Source: SIG587 sp045544035
Lineage (GTDB): Bacteria; Bacillota; Clostridia; Oscillospirales; Acutalibacteraceae
DNA length: 64,000 nucleotides
Assembly (NCBI GenBank): GCA_045544035.1
Contig: JAZPYE010000008.1
Span: forward strand, 72,287-136,286
Reading direction: 5' to 3'
Shown: piece by piece, positions 43,408 to 51,625 of the stretch
How the letters are laid out: each line of letters begins with the position of its first letter
Position numbering within the stretch: position 1 is the stretch's first letter
Position numbers and translations under genes: made by a program
The notes under the pieces: generated by a model
Seen by the model: the letters and a program-made list of their open reading frames with translations, nothing else
Told to the model about the DNA's origin: nothing
The model's database searches: none

Positions 43408-43436
43408 TACAAAAAATGGTTAATTCATAGTAAAAA

Positions 43437-43647
43437 AGGATGCGGTTTCGGAACGTACCCTTAAGGACAAAACGCCTAAAAAAGCAACTTTTTGCGGTCT
43501 AATGTGTTAAAAAGACACGGTATGCGTCAGCATTACCGTGTCTTTTCGCCTTTTATACCAATAAAAATTTATCTTTTTTAGGTGCAATCAGTTTTGTTAC
43601 AAAACTGATTTATCCTTAAGGGTACGTTCCGTTCTCGCATCCCTTTT
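43437..43647. mobile_element. MITE-like element copy B inside a terminator stem
   Basis: Core 43449-43631, 183 bp, with perfect 19-bp terminal inverted repeats and the same internal hairpins as copy A. The outer stem here is GGATGCG (43438-43444) with CGCATCC (43636-43642), a different sequence from copy A's but again self-complementary. It lies just downstream of the feo operon (leftward), where a terminator is expected. Confidence 0.8.
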
Positions 43648-43650
43648 GAG

Positions 43651-43827
43651 TTATTTGTCTTGGAGGTCGCTTTGCTTTTGATTATTACAGCCACAGCTCT
43701 TGCCCCCGCACTGTTTGGCGTAAGGACAACCGATGCAGGCATCTCCCCTCTTTTTTGACCTTACAAGGTGAAAAATTGATGCTCCGAGAACCAAAACAAC
43801 TATTGCAATAATAATGTAATTTTCCAT
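43651..43827 (-). CDS. FeoB-associated Cys-rich membrane protein
   Basis: 58 residues, too short for usual ORF cut-offs. One N-terminal transmembrane helix (about 4-22), then a Cys-rich tail CIGCPYAKQCGGKSCGC. This matches the small FeoB-associated Cys-rich proteins common downstream of feoB in Clostridia, thought to assist ferrous iron uptake. The start is two bases after the feoB stop, so translation is coupled. Confidence 0.85.
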   Translation of the reverse strand: MENYIIIAIVVLVLGASIFHLVRSKKRGDACIGCPYAKQCGGKSCGCNNQKQSDLQDK

Positions 43828-43829
43828 AA

Positions 43830-45863
43830 CTATTTATTCTTTAAATCCTGTTCTGCTTTAAGTCTTTTGTTTGTGTTTGTAATGAGGGCGGCTACAATAA
43901 TTACCATTATTGCAACTGCCACAAAGCCTGCCACGGCACCTGCGATATTAAGAGTTTTAGGAGCAGTGATAAGGGTGCCAACAGTATAAACAAGGTAAGC
44001 TACGGTGTAGCCCACGCCCATTTGGAGACCGATGCCACCCCAAAGCCATTTTGCGCTCTTCATTTCAGAGTTCATCGCACCGATTGCGGCGAAGCAAGGA
44101 GGTGTGAAAAGGTTGAACATAAGGTAAGCCAAAGCGGCAACAGAGCCAATGCCAAAGACCTCAGCAATGCCTGCACCTGCACCCTCAACCATTTCGAGAG
44201 CTTCGGTATCAATAAGATTGGAAATGCCATAGCAAACAGCCAAAGTGCCGACAACATTTTCCTTTGCAATAAATCCTGTTACAGCGGCAGCTGCCATTTG
44301 CCAGGCCTTAACACCGATGGGAATGAGAAGAATTGAAATGGGACCTGCAATGGAAGCGAGAATGGATGTGCTTTCTGCGCCTTCTTCAACAAGGGTAAGG
44401 TTCCAACTGAATGCCTGCATAATGTAAACCACAGCGTTGCAAAGAAGAATGATTGTTCCTGCCTTAACTATGTAAGCCCAACCGCGTGAGCACATTGAAC
44501 CGAAGGCACGTGTAAATGATGGTGCCTTATATTCAGGCAGTTCAATAATGAAATATGACTTTTTGTTTTTGTTACCTGTAATATTGTTAATAAGAATTGC
44601 GCCGAGAAGAATAATAACGATGCCTGCAAAGTACATCAGTGTTCCAACCCAGGAAGCATCTTCAAAGAATGCGCCTGCGAAAAGGGCAATAACGGGAAGC
44701 TTTGCGCCGCAGGGCATAAAGGGAGCCAGCATTGCGGTTGCTCTGCGCTCACGCTCGTTACGAATAGTACGACAGGCCATAACACCAGGGATAGCACAGC
44801 CTGTGCCGATAACAAAGGGGATAACCGATTTGCCCGAAAGACCTACCTTTTTAAAAATGGGGTCAAGAACAACCGAAACACGGGCCATATAGCCGCAATC
44901 CTCTAAAAGAGCGATAAGGAAGTACATAACCATAACGAGTGGCAGGAAGCCTACAACGGCGCTGACACCACCTATGATGCCCTCTGTAAGCAATGCAACG
45001 AGAAAATCGTTTCCTCCTGCAAGCAGTGTACCAACCCATTCCTTGAACATATCAATAAGGGCTACAAGGCCGGGTATTTCAAGACCAAAAAGTGTTCCGC
45101 CCTCGGCAATGAAGGGGCCCACCCAAGCCTGAGAAATTTGGAAAACAAAAAACATAACAACGGCAAAAATGGGAATTCCAAGCCACTTGTTTGTGAGCAC
45201 CGCATCAATTTTATCACCGAAATTTTTATCCTTGGTTAAAATCTTGCGGGTTTCAACCTCTTTAACTATGCCGTTAACAAAAGAAAAGCGTTTGCGGTCA
45301 GCGGTTTGTGCCGCCTTTTTATCGGTTAAATCAGCTTCGCCTTGAACATAGGGTGCTTTTTGATTTGTGCCAATGCTCTTAACTGCCGCCTCGATAACAG
45401 CCTTTAAACCATCAGCCGAAGTGGAAATTGTGCTGACAACGGGACAACCAAGTTTTTCACTCAATGCCTTTTCATCAATAACGGTTTCCTTTTTCTTATT
45501 GATATCACTCTTATTAAGAGCGACAACAACAGGCACGCCGAGTTCCAAAAGCTGGGTTGTAAAAAAAAGACTACGGCTTAAATTTGTAGCATCCACAATG
45601 TTAATGATAACATCGGGATTCTCCTTTTTAACATAGGAACTGGTGATACTTTCTTCACTTGTAAATGGTGACATTGAATAGGCGCCGGGAAGGTCAACGG
45701 CAATAAGCTCCTCTTCCCCTTTATAATAAGCCTTTTTAATAGGGTGTTCTTTCTTATCAACGGTAACGCCTGCCCAGTTGCCCACCTTCTCGTTGCGGCC
45801 TGTTAAGCGATTATACATTGTGGTTTTTCCTGAGTTAGGATTGCCTGCAAGGGCAATTCTCAT
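43830..45863 (-). CDS. feoB: Ferrous iron transport protein B
   Basis: 677-residue Fe2+ importer. The N-terminal G domain has GNPNSGKTT (G1), NWAGVTVDKKE, DLPGAYS (G3) and NKSD (G4). The membrane domain has the gates/nucleoside-transporter-like helices with GTGCAIPGVMACRT. The ATG at 45863 (MRIALAGNPNSG) has AAAGGAGG at normal distance; an in-frame start 11 codons upstream lacks one. Downstream of feoA with an intervening palindrome and hairpin. Confidence 0.96.
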   Translation of the reverse strand: MRIALAGNPNSGKTTMYNRLTGRNEKVGNWAGVTVDKKEHPIKKAYYKGEEELIAVDLPGAYSMSPFTSEESITSSYVKKENPDVIINIVDATNLSRSLFFTTQLLELGVPVVVALNKSDINKKKETVIDEKALSEKLGCPVVSTISTSADGLKAVIEAAVKSIGTNQKAPYVQGEADLTDKKAAQTADRKRFSFVNGIVKEVETRKILTKDKNFGDKIDAVLTNKWLGIPIFAVVMFFVFQISQAWVGPFIAEGGTLFGLEIPGLVALIDMFKEWVGTLLAGGNDFLVALLTEGIIGGVSAVVGFLPLVMVMYFLIALLEDCGYMARVSVVLDPIFKKVGLSGKSVIPFVIGTGCAIPGVMACRTIRNERERRATAMLAPFMPCGAKLPVIALFAGAFFEDASWVGTLMYFAGIVIILLGAILINNITGNKNKKSYFIIELPEYKAPSFTRAFGSMCSRGWAYIVKAGTIILLCNAVVYIMQAFSWNLTLVEEGAESTSILASIAGPISILLIPIGVKAWQMAAAAVTGFIAKENVVGTLAVCYGISNLIDTEALEMVEGAGAGIAEVFGIGSVAALAYLMFNLFTPPCFAAIGAMNSEMKSAKWLWGGIGLQMGVGYTVAYLVYTVGTLITAPKTLNIAGAVAGFVAVAIMVIIVAALITNTNKRLKAEQDLKNK

Positions 45864-45900
45864 AAAATTTTCCTCCTTTAAATCCATTCTACGCAAATCG

Positions 45901-45916
45901 GTTAGCGGTGGCTAAC
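45901..45916. promoter_or_regulatory. Palindrome GTTAGC-N4-GCTAAC between feoA and feoB
   Basis: The same half-sites as the two palindromes at the feoA promoter, 38 bp upstream of the feoB start. Likely a third binding site for the iron-responsive regulator. Confidence 0.55.
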
Positions 45917-45924
45917 TCGTTTTC

Positions 45925-45955
45925 AAAAAACAATCGGCAAAGTGCCGATTTTTTT
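45925..45955. terminator. Hairpin between feoA and feoB (partial terminator)
   Basis: An 8-bp stem AATCGGCA/TGCCGATT with A and T runs on both sides. On the minus strand it ends in a U-run, so it may reduce feoB expression relative to feoA. Confidence 0.55.
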
Positions 45956-46169
45956 AGAAAATAAGGATTGCTTCTGCCAACTGATTATCAATGTTGTACC
46001 TCGCATCCTTAATAGACACCATACAACTGTTTTTCAAATGTGAAACCACGGTGATGGTTTCCCCGCTGTAGCAACCGAGAGAAAACAAAAATGAATCAAG
46101 TTCTTCATCATCAGTACATATTTTTTCAATAATGTATTCCTTGCCCTCTTGGGCTTCCAATAAGGTCAT
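45954..46169 (-). CDS. feoA: FeoA family protein
   Basis: 71-residue SH3-like protein that works with FeoB in ferrous iron uptake. The pattern LFSLGCYSGETITVVSHLKN and C-terminal DNQLAEAILIF are typical of FeoA. GGTGAT lies upstream of the ATG. First gene of the feo operon behind a strong promoter overlapped by palindromic operators. Confidence 0.9.
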   Translation of the reverse strand: MTLLEAQEGKEYIIEKICTDDEELDSFLFSLGCYSGETITVVSHLKNSCMVSIKDARYNIDNQLAEAILIF

Positions 46170-46205
46170 TTTTCAGTATCACCGCGAATTCCGTTAAATT
46201 TGAGG

Positions 46206-46221
46206 ATTAGCCAAGGCTAAC
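46206..46221. promoter_or_regulatory. Feo operator 1 (ATTAGCC-AA-GGCTAAC)
   Basis: A 16-bp palindrome within the feoA leader, resembling half of the DtxR/IdeR consensus TTAGGTTAGCCTAACCTAA in its TTAGCC/GGCTAA arms. Confidence 0.6.
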
Positions 46222-46240
46222 TTACCGTCAAAAAAAGGCA

Positions 46241-46256
46241 GTTAGCCTCTGCTAAC
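46241..46256. promoter_or_regulatory. Feo operator 2 (GTTAGCC-TC-TGCTAAC)
   Basis: A palindrome located 8 bp downstream of the -10 box, so a bound repressor would cover the transcription start. Confidence 0.65.
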
Positions 46257-46263
46257 CTTGTAT

Positions 46264-46292
46264 ATTATAGCCCTATTGTTAATATTTGTCAA
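46264..46292 (-). promoter_or_regulatory. Promoter of the feo operon
   Basis: Minus strand TTGACA, 17 bases, TATAAT, a consensus promoter directly followed by the palindromic operators. Confidence 0.8.
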
Positions 46293-46321
46293 TAGATTTT
46301 TTAAATTTTTTCAAAAAGAAA

Positions 46322-46340
46322 AAAGCGGTGTTGCCGCTTT
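46322..46340. terminator. Intrinsic terminator of the TVP38 gene
   Basis: A 7-bp stem AAAGCGG/CCGCTTT overlapping the gene's stop codon with an A-rich left flank (U-run on the minus strand). Confidence 0.6.
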
Positions 46341-47031
46341 AATTCTTTGTCCTTCGTTTCGAAATTTTATAGTAAATAAAGTAGCCTCCCAGCGCCACTA
46401 GGGCAGAAGAAACAAAAATTATCACCGAAAGAAGGTAATTTTCCTCCCCTAAAGCCTGCCCTGCTATGGCAGAGGTTAAAATTGACGGAATTCGGCAAAG
46501 GGTGCTTATAGCTATAAACACACCAAATCTGATTTTAGTAATGCCTGCAAAATATGTAATAATGTCCTTCGGGGTGCCGATTATAAAATAAAGAATGGCA
46601 AAAATCCACTCGAGATTTTTTTCATCATTTAAAAATTTAAGCTTTTTAAGGTCCTTTTTATCCAGCATTATTTCGGTAAATTTTCTGCCCAGCAATCTGG
46701 TAAGACTAAAGATAACAGCCGTTGCTATGGCTACACCGATAATGCAAAGCACAGTTCCCAAAAACGCGCCGAAAACATAGCCTGCCGCAAACTCAACCGC
46801 TTCGCCTGGGATAAAAGCAAAAATAACCTGTAAAATTTGAATGCCGATAAAAATTAGGTAACTTTCAAAGCCACTTCCAAGACTTTCTCTGAATTTTTGC
46901 GGGTCCTTAACCGCATCGGCAAGCATAGGGCCGATTAGAAAAGAGCCTGCAAGGAGCAGCGCAACTAAAACAGTCAAGGAGACTATCATATAAACATTTC
47001 TGGCTGAAAAAAAGTTCTTTAGCTTTCCCAT
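46339..47031 (-). CDS. TVP38/TMEM64 family membrane protein
   Basis: 230 residues with about six hydrophobic segments. The VTT/DedA-like core shows FIPGEAVEFAAGYVFGAFLG, then RLLGRKF, and the re-entrant PKDIITYFAGITKIRFG. Family members are thought to move lipids across the membrane; no substrate is readable. The ATG at 47031 (MGKLKNFF) is the best start although GAGGTG is 11 bases upstream. It is a single gene convergent to nothing, between feo and a divergent membrane protein. Confidence 0.85.
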   Translation of the reverse strand: MGKLKNFFSARNVYMIVSLTVLVALLLAGSFLIGPMLADAVKDPQKFRESLGSGFESYLIFIGIQILQVIFAFIPGEAVEFAAGYVFGAFLGTVLCIIGVAIATAVIFSLTRLLGRKFTEIMLDKKDLKKLKFLNDEKNLEWIFAILYFIIGTPKDIITYFAGITKIRFGVFIAISTLCRIPSILTSAIAGQALGEENYLLSVIIFVSSALVALGGYFIYYKISKRRTKN

Positions 47032-47167
47032 TTCGGACTTTTCACCTCTTTTTACCTTTATAACACAAATTCTGACAATTTTCAACAGCCCTAGTCCTTG
47101 AATTTTAATATTTGCTATGTTACAATAAATTAAACATCAGCAAAAAATTATAATGAGGTGATTTTCG

Positions 47168-47860
47168 ATGACCGACACAAAGGCTCACGGTAAATTATGG
47201 TTTGTAATTTGCGGTTTATCCTGTTGCATTTTAGGTGTGTGCCTTTTAGCCGCTTTAATCCTTAACATTTTTACCAAATTTTCACTTTGGTGGATTTATC
47301 TTTGCCTTATTCCCCTCTCGGTTTTTTCTCTTGTGTTTTCAGCTTTAAAACTAACAAGAGCAAAGCTTGCGCTTATAATTCTTTCGGTGGTTTCACTTGT
47401 TCTTATTTTTGCTCTTTGCCTCGTTTCAGGTTTTATAAAGCTTGCCGATGACCACATTGACACGGTTAACTCAAAAATTGATTTTGTAAACGCAGTAACG
47501 GGCCTTTCCCTGCCCTCTGCCACCTTTGATGCCTTTTCCGATGAGCAAAAAATCTTTGATGATGAAAATCGCCGTTTTGTGACTGTGCAAAACTACGGAT
47601 ATTATTTGCCCGAGAAAAAGCTTGATACACTTTTAAATGATGTGGTTGAAAACAAAAATTGGATTTCATATGAGGAAAACGGCGAGTTGTTTAATTACTT
47701 TTTGCCATACGTTTACTATTACAATTCGGTTTGCCTTTTTTATAATGTTACCGAAAAAACCTTTAACACGTTACCCGCAGGCGATACGCCTTGTGAATAT
47801 ATAATTGTTACCCTTGACCCAACCTACGGTTCGCTTAATATTTACATTTTTACTGTCTAG
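47168..47860 (+). CDS. Membrane protein of unknown function
   Basis: 230 residues. Three hydrophobic helices in the first 95 residues (about 10-32, 40-58, 66-90) are followed by a ~135-residue hydrophilic part, probably outside the membrane, rich in Tyr and Asp (YYLPEKKLDTLL, YVYYYNSVCLFYN). I do not recognise a family. AATGAGGTG precedes the ATG and a terminator follows. Single gene. Confidence 0.7.
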   Translation: MTDTKAHGKLWFVICGLSCCILGVCLLAALILNIFTKFSLWWIYLCLIPLSVFSLVFSALKLTRAKLALIILSVVSLVLIFALCLVSGFIKLADDHIDTVNSKIDFVNAVTGLSLPSATFDAFSDEQKIFDDENRRFVTVQNYGYYLPEKKLDTLLNDVVENKNWISYEENGELFNYFLPYVYYYNSVCLFYNVTEKTFNTLPAGDTPCEYIIVTLDPTYGSLNIYIFTV

Positions 47861-47894
47861 AAAAAAAGCGGGCTAATATTATGATTTTAAAAGC

Positions 47895-47928
47895 AAAACC
47901 ACGAACCGCCTATGCGGTTCGTGGTTTT
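47895..47928. terminator. Bidirectional intrinsic terminator
   Basis: A 15-bp stem (47895-47909/47914-47928) with a 4-base loop between the membrane protein gene and convergent sfsA. Confidence 0.9.
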
Positions 47929-48608
47929 TAAATTTTAAGGTTTATAAAATTATCAGCCTCAATAGAGTTTTCGGTTACAATGCAGTCAAGGGCAATAACC
48001 CGAACGCCGCTTTCCTGCGCATTTTTAAACGCCTGGCCAAACTCTCGGTGGGTATCGAAATTAGGTGTGAAAAGGTGAACACCCTTCATTTGAATTATAA
48101 AAATGATATAAGCCTCAAATCCGCTTTCTACACAGTTTATAAGTTCATTTATATGCTTAACGCCCCTCTCGGTTGGCGCATCGGGGAAACTTGCTACTCC
48201 ATCGTTTTCAAGGGTAACACCCTTGACTTCAATAAAGGCTTTGCGGTTGCCATCCTCAATAAACAAATCAAAGCGGGAGTTTCCAAAGGTGACCTCCCTT
48301 TTAATAACCGCTTGCTTTGAAAAAAGATTTCCTTTTTTAAGCCACTCAGCCGCCACGGCGTTTGGAATTTGAGAATCCATGTTTATAAGTAAATCGCCCT
48401 TTTTAACAGAAATCAGGTCATAGGCGGTTTTTCTCAAAGGGTTATCTGATTTTTGAAGCCAGACCTCGTTTCCCTTTACTAGCAGTTCTTTGCACCGCCC
48501 CGTGTTTTTAACGTGAACAGTTTGCTTTATGCCATCAATTAAAACCTCGGCAATAAACCTGTTAGGGCGGCTTAAAAACACACCCTTTACAATGTTTTCA
48601 TATTTCAT
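47928..48608 (-). CDS. sfsA: SfsA family DNA/RNA nuclease-like protein
   Basis: 226 residues. N-terminal OB-like part RFIAEVLIDG and HVKNTGRCKELL, then a PD-(D/E)XK-type core with RFDLFIEDGNRKAFIEVKGVTLE and FPDAPTERGVKH. SfsA was named for effects on maltose gene expression in E. coli; its molecular role is unsettled. It starts with an ATGA overlap on the preceding methyltransferase gene, last of a three-gene unit rsmE - RsmF-like - sfsA. Confidence 0.93.
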   Translation of the reverse strand: MKYENIVKGVFLSRPNRFIAEVLIDGIKQTVHVKNTGRCKELLVKGNEVWLQKSDNPLRKTAYDLISVKKGDLLINMDSQIPNAVAAEWLKKGNLFSKQAVIKREVTFGNSRFDLFIEDGNRKAFIEVKGVTLENDGVASFPDAPTERGVKHINELINCVESGFEAYIIFIIQMKGVHLFTPNFDTHREFGQAFKNAQESGVRVIALDCIVTENSIEADNFINLKI

Positions 48609-49960
48609 AAATTTATTCGTAGTCCCTTTGGATAATAGTTTTTAGCGGTGCCGTTAACAACCTTAACACCACCAAGCGGCACGCCGTCAACAAGCACGGT
48701 AGCAAAGCCGTTTTTACACTCTACCTCAATTTCCTCACCGTGAAGATATTTTAAAACTCTTTCATCATTTAAGGAAATTTCAATTTTTCTTTTGAACCTA
48801 TCACCTAAAGCGGTAAAAAGTTGGTGATGCGGTAAAATATAATTCTTGCGAATTTCACCAATGGTCACACCGCATAAAAAGGGCTTTATGCCCTTTAAAT
48901 CAAAATCACTTTCAAAATAAACGGGGGTGCCGTTAACCATTTTAATAGCGGTTTTGTCATAGTCGGTTAAAACGTCATCTAGGAAGTTATAAACCGAAGG
49001 GTCGATTTTTTGTGTAGGTTTTTTTACAATAGCAGGTCTTTCGCCGCTGTTTTTGTTTTTAAGCACCGCCATAAACTGACCCTCTCCCCTGCCTTTGTGG
49101 GGATAAAATCGGCGGGCATAATGAATATTCTCGGTTTCACAGCCTGAAAACTTAATGCCGTCAGCGGTGGCTTCAACAACTTCGCTTTTGGGCCTTACCA
49201 AACAGAATTCGGGGTGGGCCTTTAAAAAGCTGTCCACCACCATTTCGTTCTCCTCTAAAGAAAATGTGCAGGTGGCGTAAATTATTGTTCCGCCATCTTT
49301 CAAAAGCCTTACGGCATTTCCTAAAATTTCAGCCTGCCTTGCGGCGCATTTTAAAACGTTTTCCTCGCTCCATTCACTGACTGCCGCCGCTTCTTTTCTA
49401 AACATTCCCTCCCCCGAACAAGGGGCATCCACCATAATAAGGTCAAAGGTTTTCGGGAATGTTTTTGCGAGAAATGCCGTGTCAGCACAGGTTACCACCG
49501 CGTTTTTGATGCCTAATCTTTCAATATTGCCGCTTAAAATCTTGCACCTTGATGCAATGATTTCATTGGAAACAAGCACGCCGTTTTTGTAAAGCTTGTT
49601 TGCAATTTGAGTGCTTTTGCCACCAGGGGCGGCGCACATATCAAGCACCCACCAATCGGGGTCAATTTCAACACATTTAGCAGGTGCCATTGCCGCAGGC
49701 TCCTGAATATAAACAAGCCCTGCGTGGTGGTAAGGATGGTTTCCAACCTTATCGTACTTAAGATAAAATCCGTTTTCAACATAAGGAATTTTTTCGCTGC
49801 CAAAAGGATTTATTTTCTCAAATTCTTTCAGGGAAATTTTATTTGTGTTAACCCTGAATGCACGGCAAGGCTCTGCGTTTAGTGCATTTTTGTAGCACTC
49901 AAACTCTTCCCCTAAAATGCGGGTCATTCTTTTTTCAAAATCTTCGGGGAGTTTAATCAT
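48605..49960 (-). CDS. RsmF/RsmB-type rRNA cytosine-C5 methyltransferase
   Basis: 451 residues. The SAM-binding motif VLDMCAAPGGKSTQIA lies near residue 110 and the catalytic cysteines in DAPCSGEGMFRK and ATCTFSLEENE. A C-terminal PUA-like region (about 370-451) matches the RsmF/YebU group that forms m5C in 16S rRNA or tRNA. It overlaps rsmE by 8 bp and sfsA by 4 bp. Confidence 0.93.
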   Translation of the reverse strand: MIKLPEDFEKRMTRILGEEFECYKNALNAEPCRAFRVNTNKISLKEFEKINPFGSEKIPYVENGFYLKYDKVGNHPYHHAGLVYIQEPAAMAPAKCVEIDPDWWVLDMCAAPGGKSTQIANKLYKNGVLVSNEIIASRCKILSGNIERLGIKNAVVTCADTAFLAKTFPKTFDLIMVDAPCSGEGMFRKEAAAVSEWSEENVLKCAARQAEILGNAVRLLKDGGTIIYATCTFSLEENEMVVDSFLKAHPEFCLVRPKSEVVEATADGIKFSGCETENIHYARRFYPHKGRGEGQFMAVLKNKNSGERPAIVKKPTQKIDPSVYNFLDDVLTDYDKTAIKMVNGTPVYFESDFDLKGIKPFLCGVTIGEIRKNYILPHHQLFTALGDRFKRKIEISLNDERVLKYLHGEEIEVECKNGFATVLVDGVPLGGVKVVNGTAKNYYPKGLRINL

Positions 49961-50702
49961 TTTCCACCATCATTTCTGCATAGAGCATACACATTGAAAC
50001 CGCCGTTATTGCGGCCGTTTCGGTGCGAAGAATTCGTTTGCCGAGAGAAATTGTTTTAGCTCCCGCCTGCTTTAGCGCCTCAATTTCTGCATCATTAAAA
50101 CCGCCCTCGGGACCAATGAGCAGGCCAACTGACATACCCTTTTTAATTTCGCTAAGGCATTGTTTTGTGGATAAAATTCCGTCCTCATTTTCATAAGGCA
50201 CTAAAAATAAATCGGTATCTTTCACCCGCCTTAAAACATCATTAAAGGAGGAAATTTTGCTGATTTCAGGCACAAAGTTGCACTTGCTCTGTTTTGCGGC
50301 GGCCTCACTTATTGCCTGCCAGCGGTTTCGCTTTGACTCCTTCTTCTTTTCTTCAATTTTAACAACACAGTTTTTCATTTCGGTGGGCACAATTTCGCTA
50401 ACGCCAAGCTCCACGGTTTTTTGAATGATAAGCTCCATTTTATCCCCTTTGGGAAGGCCTTGGAACAAAATGATGTTAATGGGCAGCGTTGTATCATTAC
50501 AATTTTCCTCTAAAATTTCGGCGACAAGGCTATCTAAACCAAACTCCTTAAGGGCGCAAAGATGGCTTTGACCTTTGCAGCTTACAAAAAACTTATCTCC
50601 CTTATTCATTCGCAGGACATTTTTGATATGGTTAAAATCTTTTCCCGAAATGATAAAGGTATTTCCTGTTTTGTTCTCATCACTAACAAAAAAATTAAAC
50701 AC
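49953..50702 (-). CDS. rsmE: 16S rRNA (uracil1498-N3)-methyltransferase
   Basis: 249-residue SPOUT methyltransferase. An N-terminal PUA-like domain (HIKNVLRMNKGD) is followed by the knotted SAM-binding half with LLIGPEGGFNDAEIE and SLGKRILRTETAAI. It forms m3U1498 at the decoding site. The start codon is GTG at 50702 with AAGGGG about 11 bases upstream. First gene of the rsmE-RsmF-like-sfsA unit. Confidence 0.95.
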   Translation of the reverse strand: MFNFFVSDENKTGNTFIISGKDFNHIKNVLRMNKGDKFFVSCKGQSHLCALKEFGLDSLVAEILEENCNDTTLPINIILFQGLPKGDKMELIIQKTVELGVSEIVPTEMKNCVVKIEEKKKESKRNRWQAISEAAAKQSKCNFVPEISKISSFNDVLRRVKDTDLFLVPYENEDGILSTKQCLSEIKKGMSVGLLIGPEGGFNDAEIEALKQAGAKTISLGKRILRTETAAITAVSMCMLYAEMMVEND

Positions 50703-50725
50703 TTTTTTATTCCCCTTAAAATGTA

Positions 50726-50757
50726 AAAGAGACCGAACTTTAAAAAACGGTCTCTTT
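50726..50757 (-). terminator. Intrinsic terminator of the zinc-ribbon gene
   Basis: A 10-bp stem AAAGAGACCG/CGGTCTCTTT with a 12-base loop, between the zinc-ribbon gene and rsmE. Confidence 0.75.
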
Positions 50758-50768
50758 AAATTTAAATC

Positions 50769-51077
50769 CTAAAAAGATAGACCTGCCATAAGAAAAATAA
50801 ACGCAAAATAGAGCACGTACAAAAGAACTGCACCAACAACCGATGCAATAATGCCTATAATGGCGCCGATACCTGCCTTTTTGGCATTTTTAGGCTGTGT
50901 ATCATTAAGCACCGCCCAAAGAATAAAGCCTGCCAAAGGCACAAAAAAGCCGAGGAAACCCCAACCAATGCTTCCCGTATCTTTAACGGAATTACGTGCA
51001 TTTTTAACTTCACAGCCGCAACCAAGGCAAACTGCCGCCTTATCATCAATTTCTCTTCCGCAATTGGTACAAAACAC
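50769..51077 (-). CDS. Zinc-ribbon small membrane protein
   Basis: 102 residues starting at GTG 51077, chosen since GGGAGG is 8 bases upstream and the first residues then form the zinc ribbon CTNCGREIDDKAAVCLGCGC. Two transmembrane helices follow (about 38-56 and 70-98, IGAIIGIIASVVGAVLL), in the manner of zinc-ribbon/DUF4190 proteins. Function unknown. It is preceded by the terminator of the TM2 gene, so it may have its own weak promoter or use readthrough. Confidence 0.75.
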   Translation of the reverse strand: MFCTNCGREIDDKAAVCLGCGCEVKNARNSVKDTGSIGWGFLGFFVPLAGFILWAVLNDTQPKNAKKAGIGAIIGIIASVVGAVLLYVLYFAFIFLMAGLSF

Positions 51078-51099
51078 TAGAAAACCTCCCATAAAAAAA

Positions 51100-51125
51100 G
51101 CCCTTGTAAAAAAACTTACAAGGGC
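51100..51125 (-). terminator. Intrinsic terminator of the TM2 gene
   Basis: A 10-bp stem GCCCTTGTAA/TTACAAGGGC with a seven-base U-run on the minus strand, 16 bp after the TM2 gene stop. Confidence 0.85.
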
Positions 51126-51140
51126 GAGTTTAAGCAAAAC

Positions 51141-51527
51141 TTAGAATGCTTTGTCAGGGTCAACAACATATTTATCCGTAAGGATTTTAATGAAGTCGAT
51201 AAGAGCAAGGATGCTGCCTATACCACAGCAAATGGAAAGAACGATTTTAACAATGCCCTTCTTGGTTTCGCCCATCATAAAGTTGTGAATGCCAAGACCG
51301 CCAAGGAAGAAGCAGATAAGTGCCATAACGATTTTATCTTTACCGTTTAAGTACTCACCGTTACCTGCTTTAATAGCAACACCGCAGTTAAGGCAAACAG
51401 CTGCATTTGCAGCAACCTCTTTACCGCAGTTAGCACAAAAAGCGTTGCCTTCGCCGGTCTTAACACCGCATTTAAGGCAGATAGCCTGGTTATCATTCAT
51501 AACTTCGCCACAATTTTTACAATACAT
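51141..51527 (-). CDS. Zinc-ribbon and TM2 domain protein
   Basis: 128 residues. Two tandem zinc ribbons (CKNCGEVMNDNQAICLKCG and CANCGKEVAANAAVCLNCG) precede a TM2 domain (about 65-125) with the family core LGIHNFMMGETKKGI and a C-terminal ALIDFIKIL. Such proteins are common and poorly understood; the ribbons probably face the cytoplasm. AGGGGAA precedes the ATG. Next gene is a DUF2752 protein. Confidence 0.85.
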   Translation of the reverse strand: MYCKNCGEVMNDNQAICLKCGVKTGEGNAFCANCGKEVAANAAVCLNCGVAIKAGNGEYLNGKDKIVMALICFFLGGLGIHNFMMGETKKGIVKIVLSICCGIGSILALIDFIKILTDKYVVDPDKAF

Positions 51528-51625
51528 AATACATTCCCCTATCTGCGTTTTTAACGCTTTTTAGTTGTTATTATTATAACATAGCGCTACATATTGTGTC
51601 AACAAAAATTTCTCTTTTTCGACAC

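Noticed and set aside
42116..43436. Composite transposon made of the two MITE-like copies with adh as cargo
   Set aside because: The copies are direct and each sits in the terminator expected for its own neighbouring operon. The outer stems differ, which fits two separate insertions better than one composite event.
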